Below are positions 11,501 to 22,500 of a DNA stretch of 64,000 bases, in pieces; position 1 is the first letter of the stretch, and every line of letters begins with the position of its first letter. The notes under the pieces are model-generated. The model saw only the letters and a list, made by a program, of their open reading frames with translations, was not told the origin of the DNA and searched no databases. Position numbers and translations under genes: made by a program. Origin of the DNA: Acanthaster planci (taxonomy: Eukaryota; Echinodermata; Asteroidea; Valvatida; Acanthasteridae); NCBI RefSeq assembly GCF_001949145.1, contig NW_019091432.1, positions 1,723,278 through 1,787,277 on the forward strand, in the 5' to 3' direction.

Positions 11501-14500
11501 GTTTTAAATGTATGATGAAACGTGCTGCAGTGTTTGCAGCAACATTTTGGACAAAAAATTGGAATGAAGGCTTGAAACACACAGCAATCATTAACCAGTC
11601 TAGCACTATCTTTTTTCAATGGTTTGAAGTTTATGATACGGGGAACAAGATTGAAAAGGGTTTCCTAACAGGTGAGGTCTATCCAATGGTTTGTACTTAC
11701 TGTGCAGTACTTTGTGTGAACAACATGAAGGGATTAATGTTAATGGCAAATAAAATCAAGGATTCAGTTATCCATGACAAATATTCTTCTCTTCCTAGTC
11801 CAATCCCGCTGTTACCCACTAAATTCACCTTTTTCTTACACCACCAAGAGTGAGGTTAGTAGGGAAAATTTGATATTTATCAACCAAAGATTCTAAATAC
11901 CAACGTGAACCTTTGTTAATAAGGCAAGGTAACGCTATAACACTTGTGACGATGATGTACCACTTTGTTGTGATCAACCATACAGGTCACAATAAAGATG
12001 TGTTGACATCAAAGGTTAGTAGATGGTGGCTGACATTACCAGCTACGGTGCATCACTCACTTTTCATAGAAGCAGTAAGAATAGATGACGCCGAGTATGG
12101 CACAGACCCAGATCAACCAGAATATACTCTGCCCAATCATGCCAACTTTCTTCAGCGTCAGCCTTCACGGGATAAAAGGCAAAAACCAAAAATATGAGCA
12201 AGGGTGAAAATCTTTGCACTGAAGCCACTGTTTGTCCAGGACTCTATGAGACTTGGCGTCAGGATAATAGCTTGTTACAGCCTTTGCTTTCAAAATGTGG
12301 ACTTTCCAAACAGCTTCATGGATTACTGCACTTGTGTCCTTGAGCAAGCCACTTTGCTGCAACAGCTTTTCTTCATACAAGAGCTACAGTGAGCACCAAG
12401 GAGGGTTGTACCGTTCTGTTTGTTGGGTGAAGGTGCTCCACATGGAGTCTCAAACATGACTGCTGGTTTCATCAATCAGGGACGAATCCAGGGGGAGGGG
12501 GAACATGGGGAGTGCACGTCCCCCCTTCTTTTCCACCCCATATATATATATATAAATAAAAAAGAAGAAAAGGAAGGCAGGACAAAAAAAGGAAGTGTCA
12601 TACTGCCTAAAATGGCACCACAGAGCACCTAGAATTGAAAATGGCTCCAGGCCCCAAGCGGTACTAGCATTTTACAATTACTGCTTGAGTTCTACCCCCC
12701 CCCCTTGGAAAATAAGGGATCACGCCCCCCTCCCCCTTTTGGAAAATCCTGGATCCGCCCCTGTCAATCTCCAAGAGTTACATCTTATTCCACATGACTG
12801 TAAGCACAAGTATAGCAGTTCATCTTGGGTAATTTAATAGTTAAGGAATCCTTTTTACCATGGCGTGTAGGAAGCAGCAATGAAGAGATAAATAATAGCT
12901 TTGTCACTGATATGAAGATAAAACCTGAGTGTTCTGAAATAAAGGAAAACGAAAGAACAATATTAGGTTGCCAAAAAAAAGGAAAGTTAATTACACCATT
13001 TTCTCCACATAATGTCATTTTTTTGTCTGTATCTAAGTGACTACTCAATGGCAAAGCGACCAGCTAGATGTATTTGTCAATCACCAGCAAAAATGTTATC
13101 ATGCTCTTTGTAAATTGGAAAGGCTACTGTGGGCCACTGCAGTGCACATATTTAGAAGTGGACGACTGTGGGGGAGGGCAGGGCACATGGCTCAACCCCC
13201 CCCCCCAGCAGAAGTCAACCGCACCTGAGAGCCCCAGTGGAAGTTTTGAAATGTACACAGCCTATACACAAGTCATAGTTAAGTTTTCTTTCGGTGCCTT
13301 CTTGAAAATCTGTGTGCACCCCTGGTGTCCCTTTTAACTTTAACCCCAGGTTATGTCATGAGAGTACAAAATTATTATAAATAAAGAGAAATAACACCAA
13401 AATGTCAGACTTTCATTAAGACAGTCCACCGTAATGCACAATGATGTGAAACAAGTTTTGGAGGTGAACAAAATGACTTGAGTGACTAAAAAGTAAGCTG
13501 TAGCCATAAACTGACTGGGGGTGGGGCTTATCATTTGCATGAGTAGGTGGAACTCCCTCCTTCTATCTCCCATGCCACACCCCTGAATAAGCACTTACGC
13601 TTGTTTGCCAAACCAAGCGACCACGTGGAAGGTGGTTGAAACTATGAATACGCTGAGCAGTGCCATGCTGAAGAGCACGGCATTAGCCTTCTCTCCAGCC
13701 GTTGATGCAGCCTCCATCATGTCATTACCTGCATAGAAGGTAGGGAGGATCCAGACCTGGCAGAAGGGCATAAATAATAGACAACAGAATTACTGAAGAG
13801 GAGTCTATGCTTACTGTAATTAGTTCTGTTCGCTCAATTTTATAAGCTTGTGAGGGGAAAAAGTTTTGCTTTGATAGGACTTTAAAGGCAGGAGGGCAGG
13901 AAATCGTGGGTTTGAGTCACATGTGGGTTTGAGTCCATCCACTATCTAATGGTCTTTTCATTTATCCTTTACATGTAATATACAGACCCCATGTGTGATG
14001 CAGTTTGCTACATGCTCGACCACTGTGGGTTTGTATTGGCAGCCTCTCTCGGCAGGACTGTTCATTAACCTGGAGGGGAAAACAAAAAAACGGCCTACGC
14101 ATTATTGAAAAGCCTAAGAATCATGACTACAAGTTGTTACTGAATCAAACAACACATGTTAATGATTGTGCATACACACTTGTTTTACATAATAAGTGTG
14201 GACATTCCTTTGTTCTCCTGCAGTTAAGGTAAATGCTCCTTTTTCTCCCACAAGGATAACTTCTTCGAGCTGGATTTTTGATGATGATTTCCTGGGCTGT
14301 TCCTCTTCATTTTGCCACCCTAATACCCCTGACACCAAAATGCCTCTGAAACTGTTTTTCAGAGAAGGGAGAACAATGTGTGGATGTGTGCAAGTCCACA
14401 CAATGCCCTCATGCCCTGCATTGTGTAGACCTCAGCACAGGTCCACACTATGACTCACCTGTACACTTGTATTGGTGGACGGATGGATGGGAAAAACAAT

Positions 14501-15425
14501 CAGATAAAACTGTGTGTGTACAGTACACACACAAATGTCTAGCATGATATAGCTATAATGGCTGACACTGTGAATGGGACTGGTCGAATCCAATCAATCA
14601 TGCCAATATTTACAACTAAAACAAAAGGATCATACATACACATCACCAATGACAGCTGAGGTCATGTGAGTATAGGTCAATCATACTTCCATGTCTATGT
14701 GAAACATATACAGACACCGCTTGACACCCTGTGCACGAAACATACTTCCAGAACTGTCAGGTTTATACAAACCTGACAGATGGCCATGTGCAAATTCCCA
14801 TACACACATTTTAGCCGTTTTGATTGTGCCAACTTACTCTTCTATCACATCAATGCTCAAGGCAAAATGCTCAAAAATTTCACAATTGTTAAGAGGATAC
14901 AAGGTGAAAAAACCTCCCTGTCCCTGCCAAAATGTTTTCATGGAGGGGTTGTACATGGTTATCTGTAAGGCCAGGTTTGTATAAACCTTACAGTTCTGAG
15001 AGTACACCAAGCCCATGAGGCTGGTCTGAAAGTGTTTTCTAAGGAAATGACTCGGTATTTCCCTCCAAACTTGTACTTTTCTAGACATGTTTTTGCTTTC
15101 TGACAGCTACTATAAAGTATAACTATAAGCCTGTACTATAGAGAATAATAACTGGCGTCCGTATATGGACGTCTTTCCTTGTACATTATTATATGGAACT
15201 CTCTCCAAAGCTATTTATGAGGTGCTTGTTTCAATTTGTAGTAGGGTCTAATTAGTTTGGCATTTTTACGGAGCTCAAAAGTAATAAATAAAACCAACCC
15301 CAATCAATGATGCCAACCCTCTTCGGCCACCCATACAAAATGTACAGTACACAAAACTAGAGAGTGGTCCATCATATCCTGTTTATTATCCATTCTTACC
15401 ATTGTGAGGAAAAAGATTTCTTCAT
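8342..15425 (-). CDS. MMD: MMD-like PAQR-family membrane protein (gene span; joined from separate exons)
   Basis: Four minus-strand exons (13599-13756, 12061-12162, 11012-11081, 8342-8581) encode a protein closely resembling vertebrate MMD/MMD2 (PAQR10/PAQR11). These are seven-pass membrane proteins of the progestin and adipoQ receptor family, reported on Golgi and related membranes. The exons carry IVSTTFH (the Ser-x3-His of PAQR motif B), a Trp-rich membrane segment, and FFKSDG then [10 protein letters not shown] (the His-x3-His of motif C). Where exons adjoin, splice phases match exactly. The exon with the Glu-x2-Asn motif (expected between 13757 and 15399) and the exon with the Asp of motif B (expected between 12163 and 13598) were not found. 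A possible first exon at 15400-15425 lies next to a CpG-rich patch. MMD and MMD2 cannot be told apart here. Confidence 0.88.
9326..9670. repeat. G-depleted pyrimidine/adenine-rich tract
   Basis: About 340 bases of the plus strand are almost free of G and consist of loosely repeated CCAATCC, CTACCCA and CCACACCC phrases. It lies in the last intron of the MMD-like gene. It looks like an old, degenerate simple or satellite repeat with strong strand asymmetry. Confidence 0.7.
11012..11081 (-). CDS. MMD: MMD-like gene, internal exon ([18 protein letters not shown])
   Basis: This 70-base exon has an acceptor TCTGAAG and a donor GTGAGTGAG. Its first base completes the AA left by the exon at 12061-12162 to give Lys, producing [19 protein letters not shown], which corresponds to the EKYK-containing fifth-to-sixth membrane region of MMD. 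It ends in phase 0, as the last exon requires. Confidence 0.9.
12061..12162 (-). CDS. MMD: MMD-like gene, internal exon (Trp-rich membrane segment)
   Basis: The acceptor is CCGTGAAG and the donor GTGAGTGATG. The 102 bases start in the third codon position and leave two bases at the end. They encode [20 protein letters not shown], matching the membrane segment of MMD that precedes EKYK. The preceding exon, which should carry the conserved Asp of motif B, is not in the sequence between here and 13598. Confidence 0.9.
12477..12763. mobile_element. MITE with TCAAT target duplication
   Basis: The element has inverted ends CAGGGACGAATCCAGG and CAGGGGCGGATCCAGG, is 287 bases long, and is flanked by TCAAT on both sides (12472-12476 and 12764-12768). 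The interior has C-runs, G-runs and an AT microsatellite (TATATATATATA) and encodes nothing. The superfamily is uncertain; a 5-base target duplication fits few classes. Confidence 0.75.
13599..13756 (-). CDS. MMD: MMD-like gene, exon with VWILP and IVSTTFH
   Basis: This 158-base exon follows the acceptor TTCTGCCAG and ends before GTAAGTG. It begins in phase 0 with [10 protein letters not shown] and contains [18 protein letters not shown], matching the second membrane segment of MMD. STTFH is the Ser-x3-His of PAQR motif B. It leaves two bases (GC), so the missing next exon should have a length divisible by three. Confidence 0.92.
15400..15425 (-). CDS. MMD: Possible first coding exon of the MMD-like gene
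   Basis: An ATG at 15425 opens MKKSFSSQ and runs into a good donor (ATG|GTAAGAATG) after 26 bases. A CpG-rich patch, usual for an animal promoter, lies directly upstream on the minus strand. The peptide is too short to match to MMD by itself, and the exon it should join is not found, so this is a guess based on position. Confidence 0.3.
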
Positions 15426-15449
15426 TTTCCCCCAAGTTGAAATCACCAG

Positions 15450-15640
15450 CGGCTGATCGACCAGTTGTCCAAGCGGTAAGAAAATGTATAGCCGCCCCGC
15501 CTCAGCAAGCCGGCGATGGTCGCGTCGTATACGGTAGGCGGATGAAAATCACGTTCACCCCTCGATTCCGAATTCCGTGCAAATATCTCGCAATTAGCGA
15601 CTCTCATCTGGGCATCGTGTTGGGTTTGTTTTTCCCTAAA
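15450..15640 (-). promoter_or_regulatory. CpG-rich patch, probable promoter of the MMD-like gene
   Basis: CpG dinucleotides are dense here (for example GTCGCGTCGTATACGG and CAAGCCGGCGATGG) and sparse on both sides. The position, just upstream of the possible first exon and facing away from the MPRIP homologue, suits a TATA-less promoter. No specific element was identified. Confidence 0.4.
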
Positions 15641-18600
15641 GAAAATGTATATACCTCTCCCGGATTTACCTATCTTAGCATGGTTTTCACTGGTTTTTCC
15701 TGATACACTTTGACAGCCATTTACCGGTATTTCCTTACAAGCATGAAAATATTAAAAGGAAATATGATACTTCGCCTGGTGATTAGATCTTTGCTGTAAT
15801 TTTTTGCTACCCTAAGGTGATACATGAGCAAGGTACCAGACAGTACGAGTGCGCAGATATATCGAGATATCAGTGTGCAAGATCACACAGACTCGCTGGA
15901 CCGGCTCTAGATTTGTTCATCATGTTGATATAGCGCCACCAAGACGGGGAGGGGAAGGCCATAAATTCCGCTACCTAGGCCTGGCATGCAATGAGCCAGC
16001 GGTATCGATAGGCACAACATCATCAGCTACTTTGCTTTATTTTCTCGCTCCGGTGGTTCATACCTTAGACAGGGCAATACCCATGAAACGTTCAAGTAAA
16101 TAAGGACGCTTTCGATATAAATGTTTCATCAAATACCAGTTACTGTTCACCCTTATTTTCTGAGGTTCAAAAGTTGTACGGTACAGAATACGTGCGGTAG
16201 GGCCTACAAGCAACTATTGTACGGGTTAGTGTCAGCCAACAAAATAAATCAGAGTATGGGTTGAGAACAATATTCCCTTTCGAGTGAAAGCAGGTTGGGT
16301 TAAGAAGAGTTCACTGAAAAGGGGGTTCTCTTGGGTTCCTTGTACCCTGCCTTCCTTGAAAGAAAAGTCAGAAAGGAGGAGAAAAATGTGACGTATATAC
16401 ATTGTGCTCTACTTGCTCTTCTCTGAAACATCACACCACGACACAATTTTCTTGTTATTTTCGCGTGCACGTTTCATATGGCATTTTTTTTGTCTTTTCA
16501 TCGTTCCAGAATCTTCCTGAACATTCGGTATGTCCATTCCTTTTTTTAGGAGCATGGTATTTACTCCTCAGATACCCCCAAAATAACCTGAGTTGTGGTC
16601 CCATCATCCACTCACTTCAAAACTGTAGGGTGAACTTGACACACTCAGTATCCATACTGGACAACACCAGTCCGGTGTTGTTCTAGATGTGGGTAGCCCG
16701 CTAATAGCACCAATTCAACACAGTTTTACGAGACTTTATCCGACGCTGGTGTTTGAACAAAATTACATGATTTGTATTATTCGTACATTGAATTTGAAGC
16801 GGGTGTAAGTACTGAGCCAGCTCAGGATGGGGGCGGAGATATCCTTTTTAGATTGGAGGCGGAGATGGAAAGGAAAACGAAACTGCGGAAAATGATGCCC
16901 CTGGTTACAATAAAAGTGTACTGTACAAAACTTCATTTTGTCAATTGTCATTTCTATAGAAAAAAGTTGAAACATAAAAAGCAAGGCTTTGAAAAGGATG
17001 ACAAGAATCTCTCAGAGCACACTTCTAGAAACATTTCCATATGTGAACAGCGAATTCGAAGGTTTGAAAATGGCGTGGAAAATTCGCAGTCACCTTTCTT
17101 TATCGGTGCCTTTGGCTAGGAAAAAAAAGAGGGCGTAAGATGAGTTACAACTGCAGTTTTGTCCTGTCGCGAGTGCCAAAGTACTGTCCTCGGATGATCG
17201 TCTGAAATCGCCAACCTTTGGCATCGGGCGCAGCAGCAGTAAGAGGGTGGGGGCTCGCGATGTGCCACAACTGCAGTAGATTTGCGGCTGAATCAGAGGC
17301 TAGCAGTTTCAGATTTGAGATCTGGGTGCAAATTGTACATCCGTTTTTCAGAAATAAAGAAATGAGAGAAGAAAAACAAGAATAATATGGGAGAGGCGGG
17401 GCTCAATCCGCAAGCTCCACCCATTTCATGCGCCCGGCCTTGGGCCTCGTCATCACATCTTATACCGTAGATCACGATAAAAGTAGACTTCGCTCCTAAC
17501 CGGTACCTTTTATGGTTGGGTTTTAATTTTGTTCTTGATCTCCAAGATTAGCAACTTACGATATGTTCAAAGTTAATTGTGGATTTACTGCATCTTACAA
17601 AGCGCCGCACTGCTTTAGTAAATTTCAAACAACCCATCGAACAAAAGTGATTTGAAGTCGACTTTAAATTGTCATCAGGTCTGTTTAGTCAACAATATAG
17701 GCCGAGTTGAAAAGGAACGTCAGCGTGTCAAATTGAGTTGCTTGAAGATAAAGGCATAGAACTAATTCTCAAATGTCAGCATTCCTCCACAAAGTAAATC
17801 TTAGCCGTCAAGGGTGGGTGGGTGGATGGGGGGGGGACTTGGGCCATGCCCCCCTCTGAGAACCGCCCCCCAAAAATTACTAAAGCCTGTAATAAAACCC
17901 TTAAATGTAGCCCATCCCCAGATAGGCCATATCACTTTAACAATTTTGCACCTCAAAACAAGCCCCCCCCCCTTAAATTTGGTTCTGGATCCACCCTTGC
18001 TGAGCTCTCACAAAAGGGTCCCACTCCAAAAGTGGGGCTTAAATTCCAGTTCCCTTATTTTTTTGTCTCTTTACTTTATCCCTTCCCAGGCACATATTCA
18101 CAAATTAACACAAATTTGCCATCAACTTGTGCGCTACAGAAAAAAAAAGCTTTTTTAACAATTACCCACGGCACACTGGTGGCATTCAATCTAAAGTAAT
18201 ACATTTACAGTGTTTTTCTCTCGAATGACAGTTCATTACTTTTGACAGGTACCGGGTCTCATAGGACGCTATTTCTGTGCTTGCGAAAACGACGTTTATT
18301 TCCCCAAATGAAAATTAAATACACAAAATTTTGTTGTCAGTCATTTGATTGCTTCCGACAAATAAAAAGCGGATATGGATGGTCGTCTAGGTGGACAGAG
18401 GTTGACATTCCAGTGGTTGAAAACTTCCGCGCGAGGAACAATCAATTTCCGAAAACTATTTACAAAGTTATCAGTTGTTTCACACCGCAAACCTAGATAA
18501 AAATACCAAACCACTCACTGTGTCATATTTATCTCATGAAAATGCACGTCATTAGTATGCATTACTTCAGAAAGATCGCCAACAAATTCCATTGGCTTTG

Positions 18601-18840
18601 GATATTGTATCAATTTGCCTTTTGTAAATTTGCAGTTTATGTAAGGGAAGGCAGATTGTCGAAATCACCCTGTGAGTGTGATTCAGTCTTGACGCAACAG
18701 GTACATTTTTTTTACGTGGGTGATATGGATACGCCTCTTTTGGTGTGTAATTGATCAATAACGTGTAAATGCTGTTACACTCCGTCTGCCTAACTCGACA
18801 CAATTTGCATGAGTAAATTCGTTGTAGTACGTCTGGTGCA
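15641..18840. other. Divergent intergenic region
   Basis: No exon could be supported on either strand. It holds one MITE-like element at 17809-17999. The open frames here, such as 17814-18199 which overlaps that MITE, look like chance. Confidence 0.5.
17809..17999. mobile_element. MITE-like element with CAAGGGTGG ends
   Basis: The left end reads CAAGGGTGGGTGGGTGGATGG and the right end, inverted, CAAGGGTGGATCCAG. The 191-base interior has G-runs near the left and C-runs near the right. I see no target duplication. The GGATCCA-style terminus resembles that of the element at 12477-12763. Confidence 0.45.
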
Positions 18841-19397
18841 CCGTCCTCACTGCTGCCTTGAGCATTTGCACTACGAAACAAATAGACGGACACCAGACTA
18901 AGCATTTTCGTTGAAAGAGCCGCCGCGCCAGAGCTGGTGGTGTTACAGTGGCAGCTTGGAACTCCAAGAGATGTCGAGAATTCAGGATTTTAAAACCGTG
19001 TATTCGTTCGTAAAATGTGGAGTAGACATGTACGACTCGTTGAAACATGGCTTAGGCGTCTAGTTCGCCCTTCCCATCTACTTGGGGAGCAAGTTTTGGT
19101 TGGATTTTCCTGCGACTGAACGAGGCAAGTTTTCACCGGTTTCTGCCAATGCCGTCGACTTGCGTTAAATGCGTATTTGTACTGCATGCAACCGCTTACC
19201 ACCTCAGCAGCAAACGTGCGATTGGAATCCGCTAAGTAAGCGTGTGCGCATTGTGTGTACATGGTGTATCGGCGGATTTTCATGTGCACGACGCCTACAG
19301 TTCGGCTCCTTGGATTCTTGGACAAAATTTCAGTGCCCATTTTGGGCAGATTCTCGTTCATTTTGATAGACCCGGGAACCCGTCATTTTCCACCACA
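18840..19397 (+). promoter_or_regulatory. CpG-rich promoter and 5' leader of the MPRIP homologue
   Basis: CpG density rises from about 18.84 kb and continues into the first coding exon, as in a TATA-less animal promoter. The 5' leader contains an upstream open frame from ATG 19261 to TGA 19399-19401. The transcription start cannot be read from the sequence. Confidence 0.45.
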
Positions 19398-19401
19398 ATG
19401 A
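19261..19401 (+). other. Upstream ORF overlapping the MPRIP start codon
   Basis: An ATG at 19261 opens 46 codons that end in TGA at 19399. The stop overlaps the main ATG at 19398 in ATGATGG. If transcription starts before 19261, this arrangement would favour termination and reinitiation, or would reduce translation of the main frame. Confidence 0.35.
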
Positions 19402-19550
19402 TGGGGTTTCCGCGGCGGGGGGAGGACAATCTCACCCGCGCCACGTCGATGTGTAAGAATTTCCAGCCGAACATGTTTAACAAGACCAAATGCCAGAACT
19501 GCTTCAGGACCAGGGAGGCCCACGATTTGGATGGAGGGGACGGGAGCAAT
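19398..19550 (+). CDS. MPRIP: MPRIP homologue exon 1, start codon and cysteine motif
   Basis: The exon has 51 codons and ends at AAT|GTGAGT. Two adjacent ATGs (ATGATGG, A at -3, G after the second) give a strong start; a third Met lies just before CKNF. No in-frame ATG occurs upstream before a stop. The motif C-x2-F-Q-x-N-x-F-N-K-x-K-C-x2-C-F, followed by an EAH-like REAH, is what identifies the family. The segment before the motif (MMGFPRRGEDNLTRATS) is longer than in vertebrate MPRIP. Confidence 0.92.
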
Positions 19551-22500
19551 GTGAGTACTTTATAATACAGAATTCATGTAAAAGAGTTTGAACAGGAGGG
19601 ATACTGATAGTACATACTTGTTAAGGAAAAGAAATTAATTCTAACGTTAGGCTAGTACCAGATAATCATCCTGATCATCTAAGCCTACATCATACATGTA
19701 CTACATGTACTACATGTACATGTATGTTACTATGTACATCATGTACATGTACATGTACCGGTAATGACGATATGTACTGTATGCATGTAGTGTACTATTA
19801 AAAATACAGTTATTTTGCAATTTACAGTTTTTGTGAATGAAACAACCTCATGTAAAAACTAAAAGCAGTTTTGTTTGACTGTTACCATTGTTAATGTAGG
19901 TACTGTATTTGAATATGATGTACATGCATGTTGAGTTGGTCTCTGATAAAGCGATTCTGCAGTTTTTCAAAGGTCTGCCATTTGATTTTCTTGCATTAAG
20001 GTGAAGATTTTAGGGGTGTTTAGACCGAGTGTTTATGATGTGCTTTGTACATAAATTTACTTTTGTATTGTCCGTGACTGCTGGCTACCCCATTTGGAGG
20101 AGCAGACGTCGGATCCCACAGTTCTGGGGGTAACTGCTGGCAAAGTAAAGAGATTTTCCCAATTAAATTTTATTTTGTCTCACTTTAAATTTCTGCACTG
20201 AAATGGTGGATATACTGAGGGTTTTACAGTTATTTGCTCGTAGTCACTCATCATATTGTATTTACTGTCACGCAGCCCAATTTTTTCATAGAAACTTTAG
20301 CCCACATCATGAATTTCTTTTGATCGACATATTGGTGTTTCAATTAAATTGACACTAGCATTTTTAGGTAAAGTGTTGCTTTACTCCTAGATGTATGTAC
20401 TTGAGATGTTTGATTGAATTCTTTAAAATTGCCCGCCAGACAAAGCTGTAGGTATGGAACTTGACAAACTCATTGTATTTTTACATTTAATGTTGGTGGT
20501 TATTCACTGGGTAGGCAATTTTATGATTTTATTATCCTTTTGGCATGCAAGCAGATGGTTTCAATTTCCTCCACTGTAACAACCACATTCAATGTACATA
20601 TATGTTTGTTGTTTAGATTTATAAAAGTAATGTCGGTGACTTCCTTACTTGGTCTTAAGTGTGTTGAATTTCCTTCAATTTTTGTTTTGTTCAAATCACT
20701 TGGCTTTCTTTATTTCAGTGTGTTGATGATTTAGAATGACAGGGATTCTTTCAAAGCATGTGACAATGCCACAGCACTTTTGAAGAGTACTTTCAGTTCC
20801 TCATACTGTTGGCTTTCATATCACACACACTGTGTGTACACATCCACGTGATATTTTGGGATAGTCCCTACTTAAGATCTGAAGACATTAACTAACCGAA
20901 TAACCGGTGTCCAGGACATTCTGGCTTTAGTATGGGCGAGACTGGGTGAAGGAAAAATGTCAACTGAATAACCCTAATCAAAGAGGCAATTGGAAGGGTT
21001 TAACACTGTAATCTAGCATTGAAACAAATGGCTTATGGCTTGACCATGGCCTCTACCCCAGGATGCCAAAATGCTTAAAATCTCGAGGATGACTAATTTG
21101 GTGTATAGCGTCAGTAGCAAACACATTGCGAGAACCTGAGGAAGCGGTGCTAAAAATAAACTTGCTTGTAACTGTGGAGGTTGGGCATTGTACTTTTTTT
21201 TGATAATTGTGGTACATTTACTCATTTGAATTAAAAAAAACAAACCAGTTTTAGTACATGTAAGTGGGGAGGAAGAAAGGAAACAAGTTTTAACTACGAT
21301 GGCTTTCAAGTTACATGATTTGGAGTTAAAGTGTAATGTGTAAAGTGATTGAAATAGAAATCCTCTAAAGTGGATTGATTGATTGCTTACATGTACATGT
21401 ATGCAAAATGTCTACCCCCAATCAAGGTATATACTGGTACATTGTAAAGGGACAAACTGTACGGGTACATTCATTCATGGGCTTTTTCATACGCCCTGTT
21501 ATGTGCAAAGCCCGTACATGTACATGTGTGTATACATGTATTTATTTATATGATTCATCTCTGTTCCCTGGAAACATGTGGAGAATCTATTTGGAATTCC
21601 CATAGAACTAAATACACTGCACTGTGTTGTGACAAATAGCAGAAGTATTCCTGTGTTGAATATTGAACTGCCTGGGACGTGATGTCAGTGTGGATACTGT
21701 AGCAAGATTTATTGTTGAAACTGGGTTCACGACCTCACTGTGGGTTATGTCTTGTGTTGTCTTTTAGGCCTCAACTTTGATTGTCATGCTTGTTGCATTG
21801 TTGGTATCCATCAGCAAGTCAGGCAGGGCATTGGTGAGATGATGTTACCAGTACATGTGCATTCTCTCCCATGTTGGTGAATCTGTAAATCATTGATGAG
21901 TACAATGAAATTAAAGGTGATTGGTTTTGGTCCTGTCACTTTATCAGAATGTAAGATGCTTGAAGAATACTTTGTTCAGATGCAAGCACCCGTAGCAGTA
22001 CATGGCCATTGTCAGAAGAGTGTTCCCAGATTTCGTTTGTTTGTTTTAGGATAAGCCTATGTACATGTACATGTGGCATTCATATACATGCATATATATA
22101 CACAGTGTCTCTAGTAGACAAAGGCAAGGCTGAATCATTCATGACATTGAACAGAATCAGGCAAAACATGAGCTCATTTACTTTATGGGTGACTGCCCAC
22201 TGGGCCCTTTTATGGTGAATATGCAGTTACGGCCAGGCTTGGCTTACATTTACTGTATATTGCATGTTTCATGTATTGAATTTTTGTTTGATCAAATATT
22301 TGAATGTTCAATATTACCTGAAGGATCTTGAATTCTTGGTTGTACAGCACATGATCTGTAGCTTCTAATGTAACTTTTATGAACCATTCTGCCTGTAATT
22401 TGAAGGGAATGAAACATGACTGTGCTGTCAAAAGATCGGCCCTTTCTACTCTTTCAGGTTAAATGTACCAGTGGTGTTTTTTTCCCCCAAATACTTAAGT

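Noticed and set aside
13905-13940. Second tRNA-derived SINE from GGGTTTGAGTCC-like B boxes
   Set aside because: There is no A box at the right distance and no tail.
18567-19361. Minus-strand coding exons opposite the MPRIP promoter
   Set aside because: The overlapping open frames arise from the CpG-rich sequence and show no domain or matching splice sites.
19242-19397. N-terminal extension of MPRIP upstream of 19398
   Set aside because: The frame is open but begins with GTG and has no ATG before 19398; homologues begin close to the cysteine motif.
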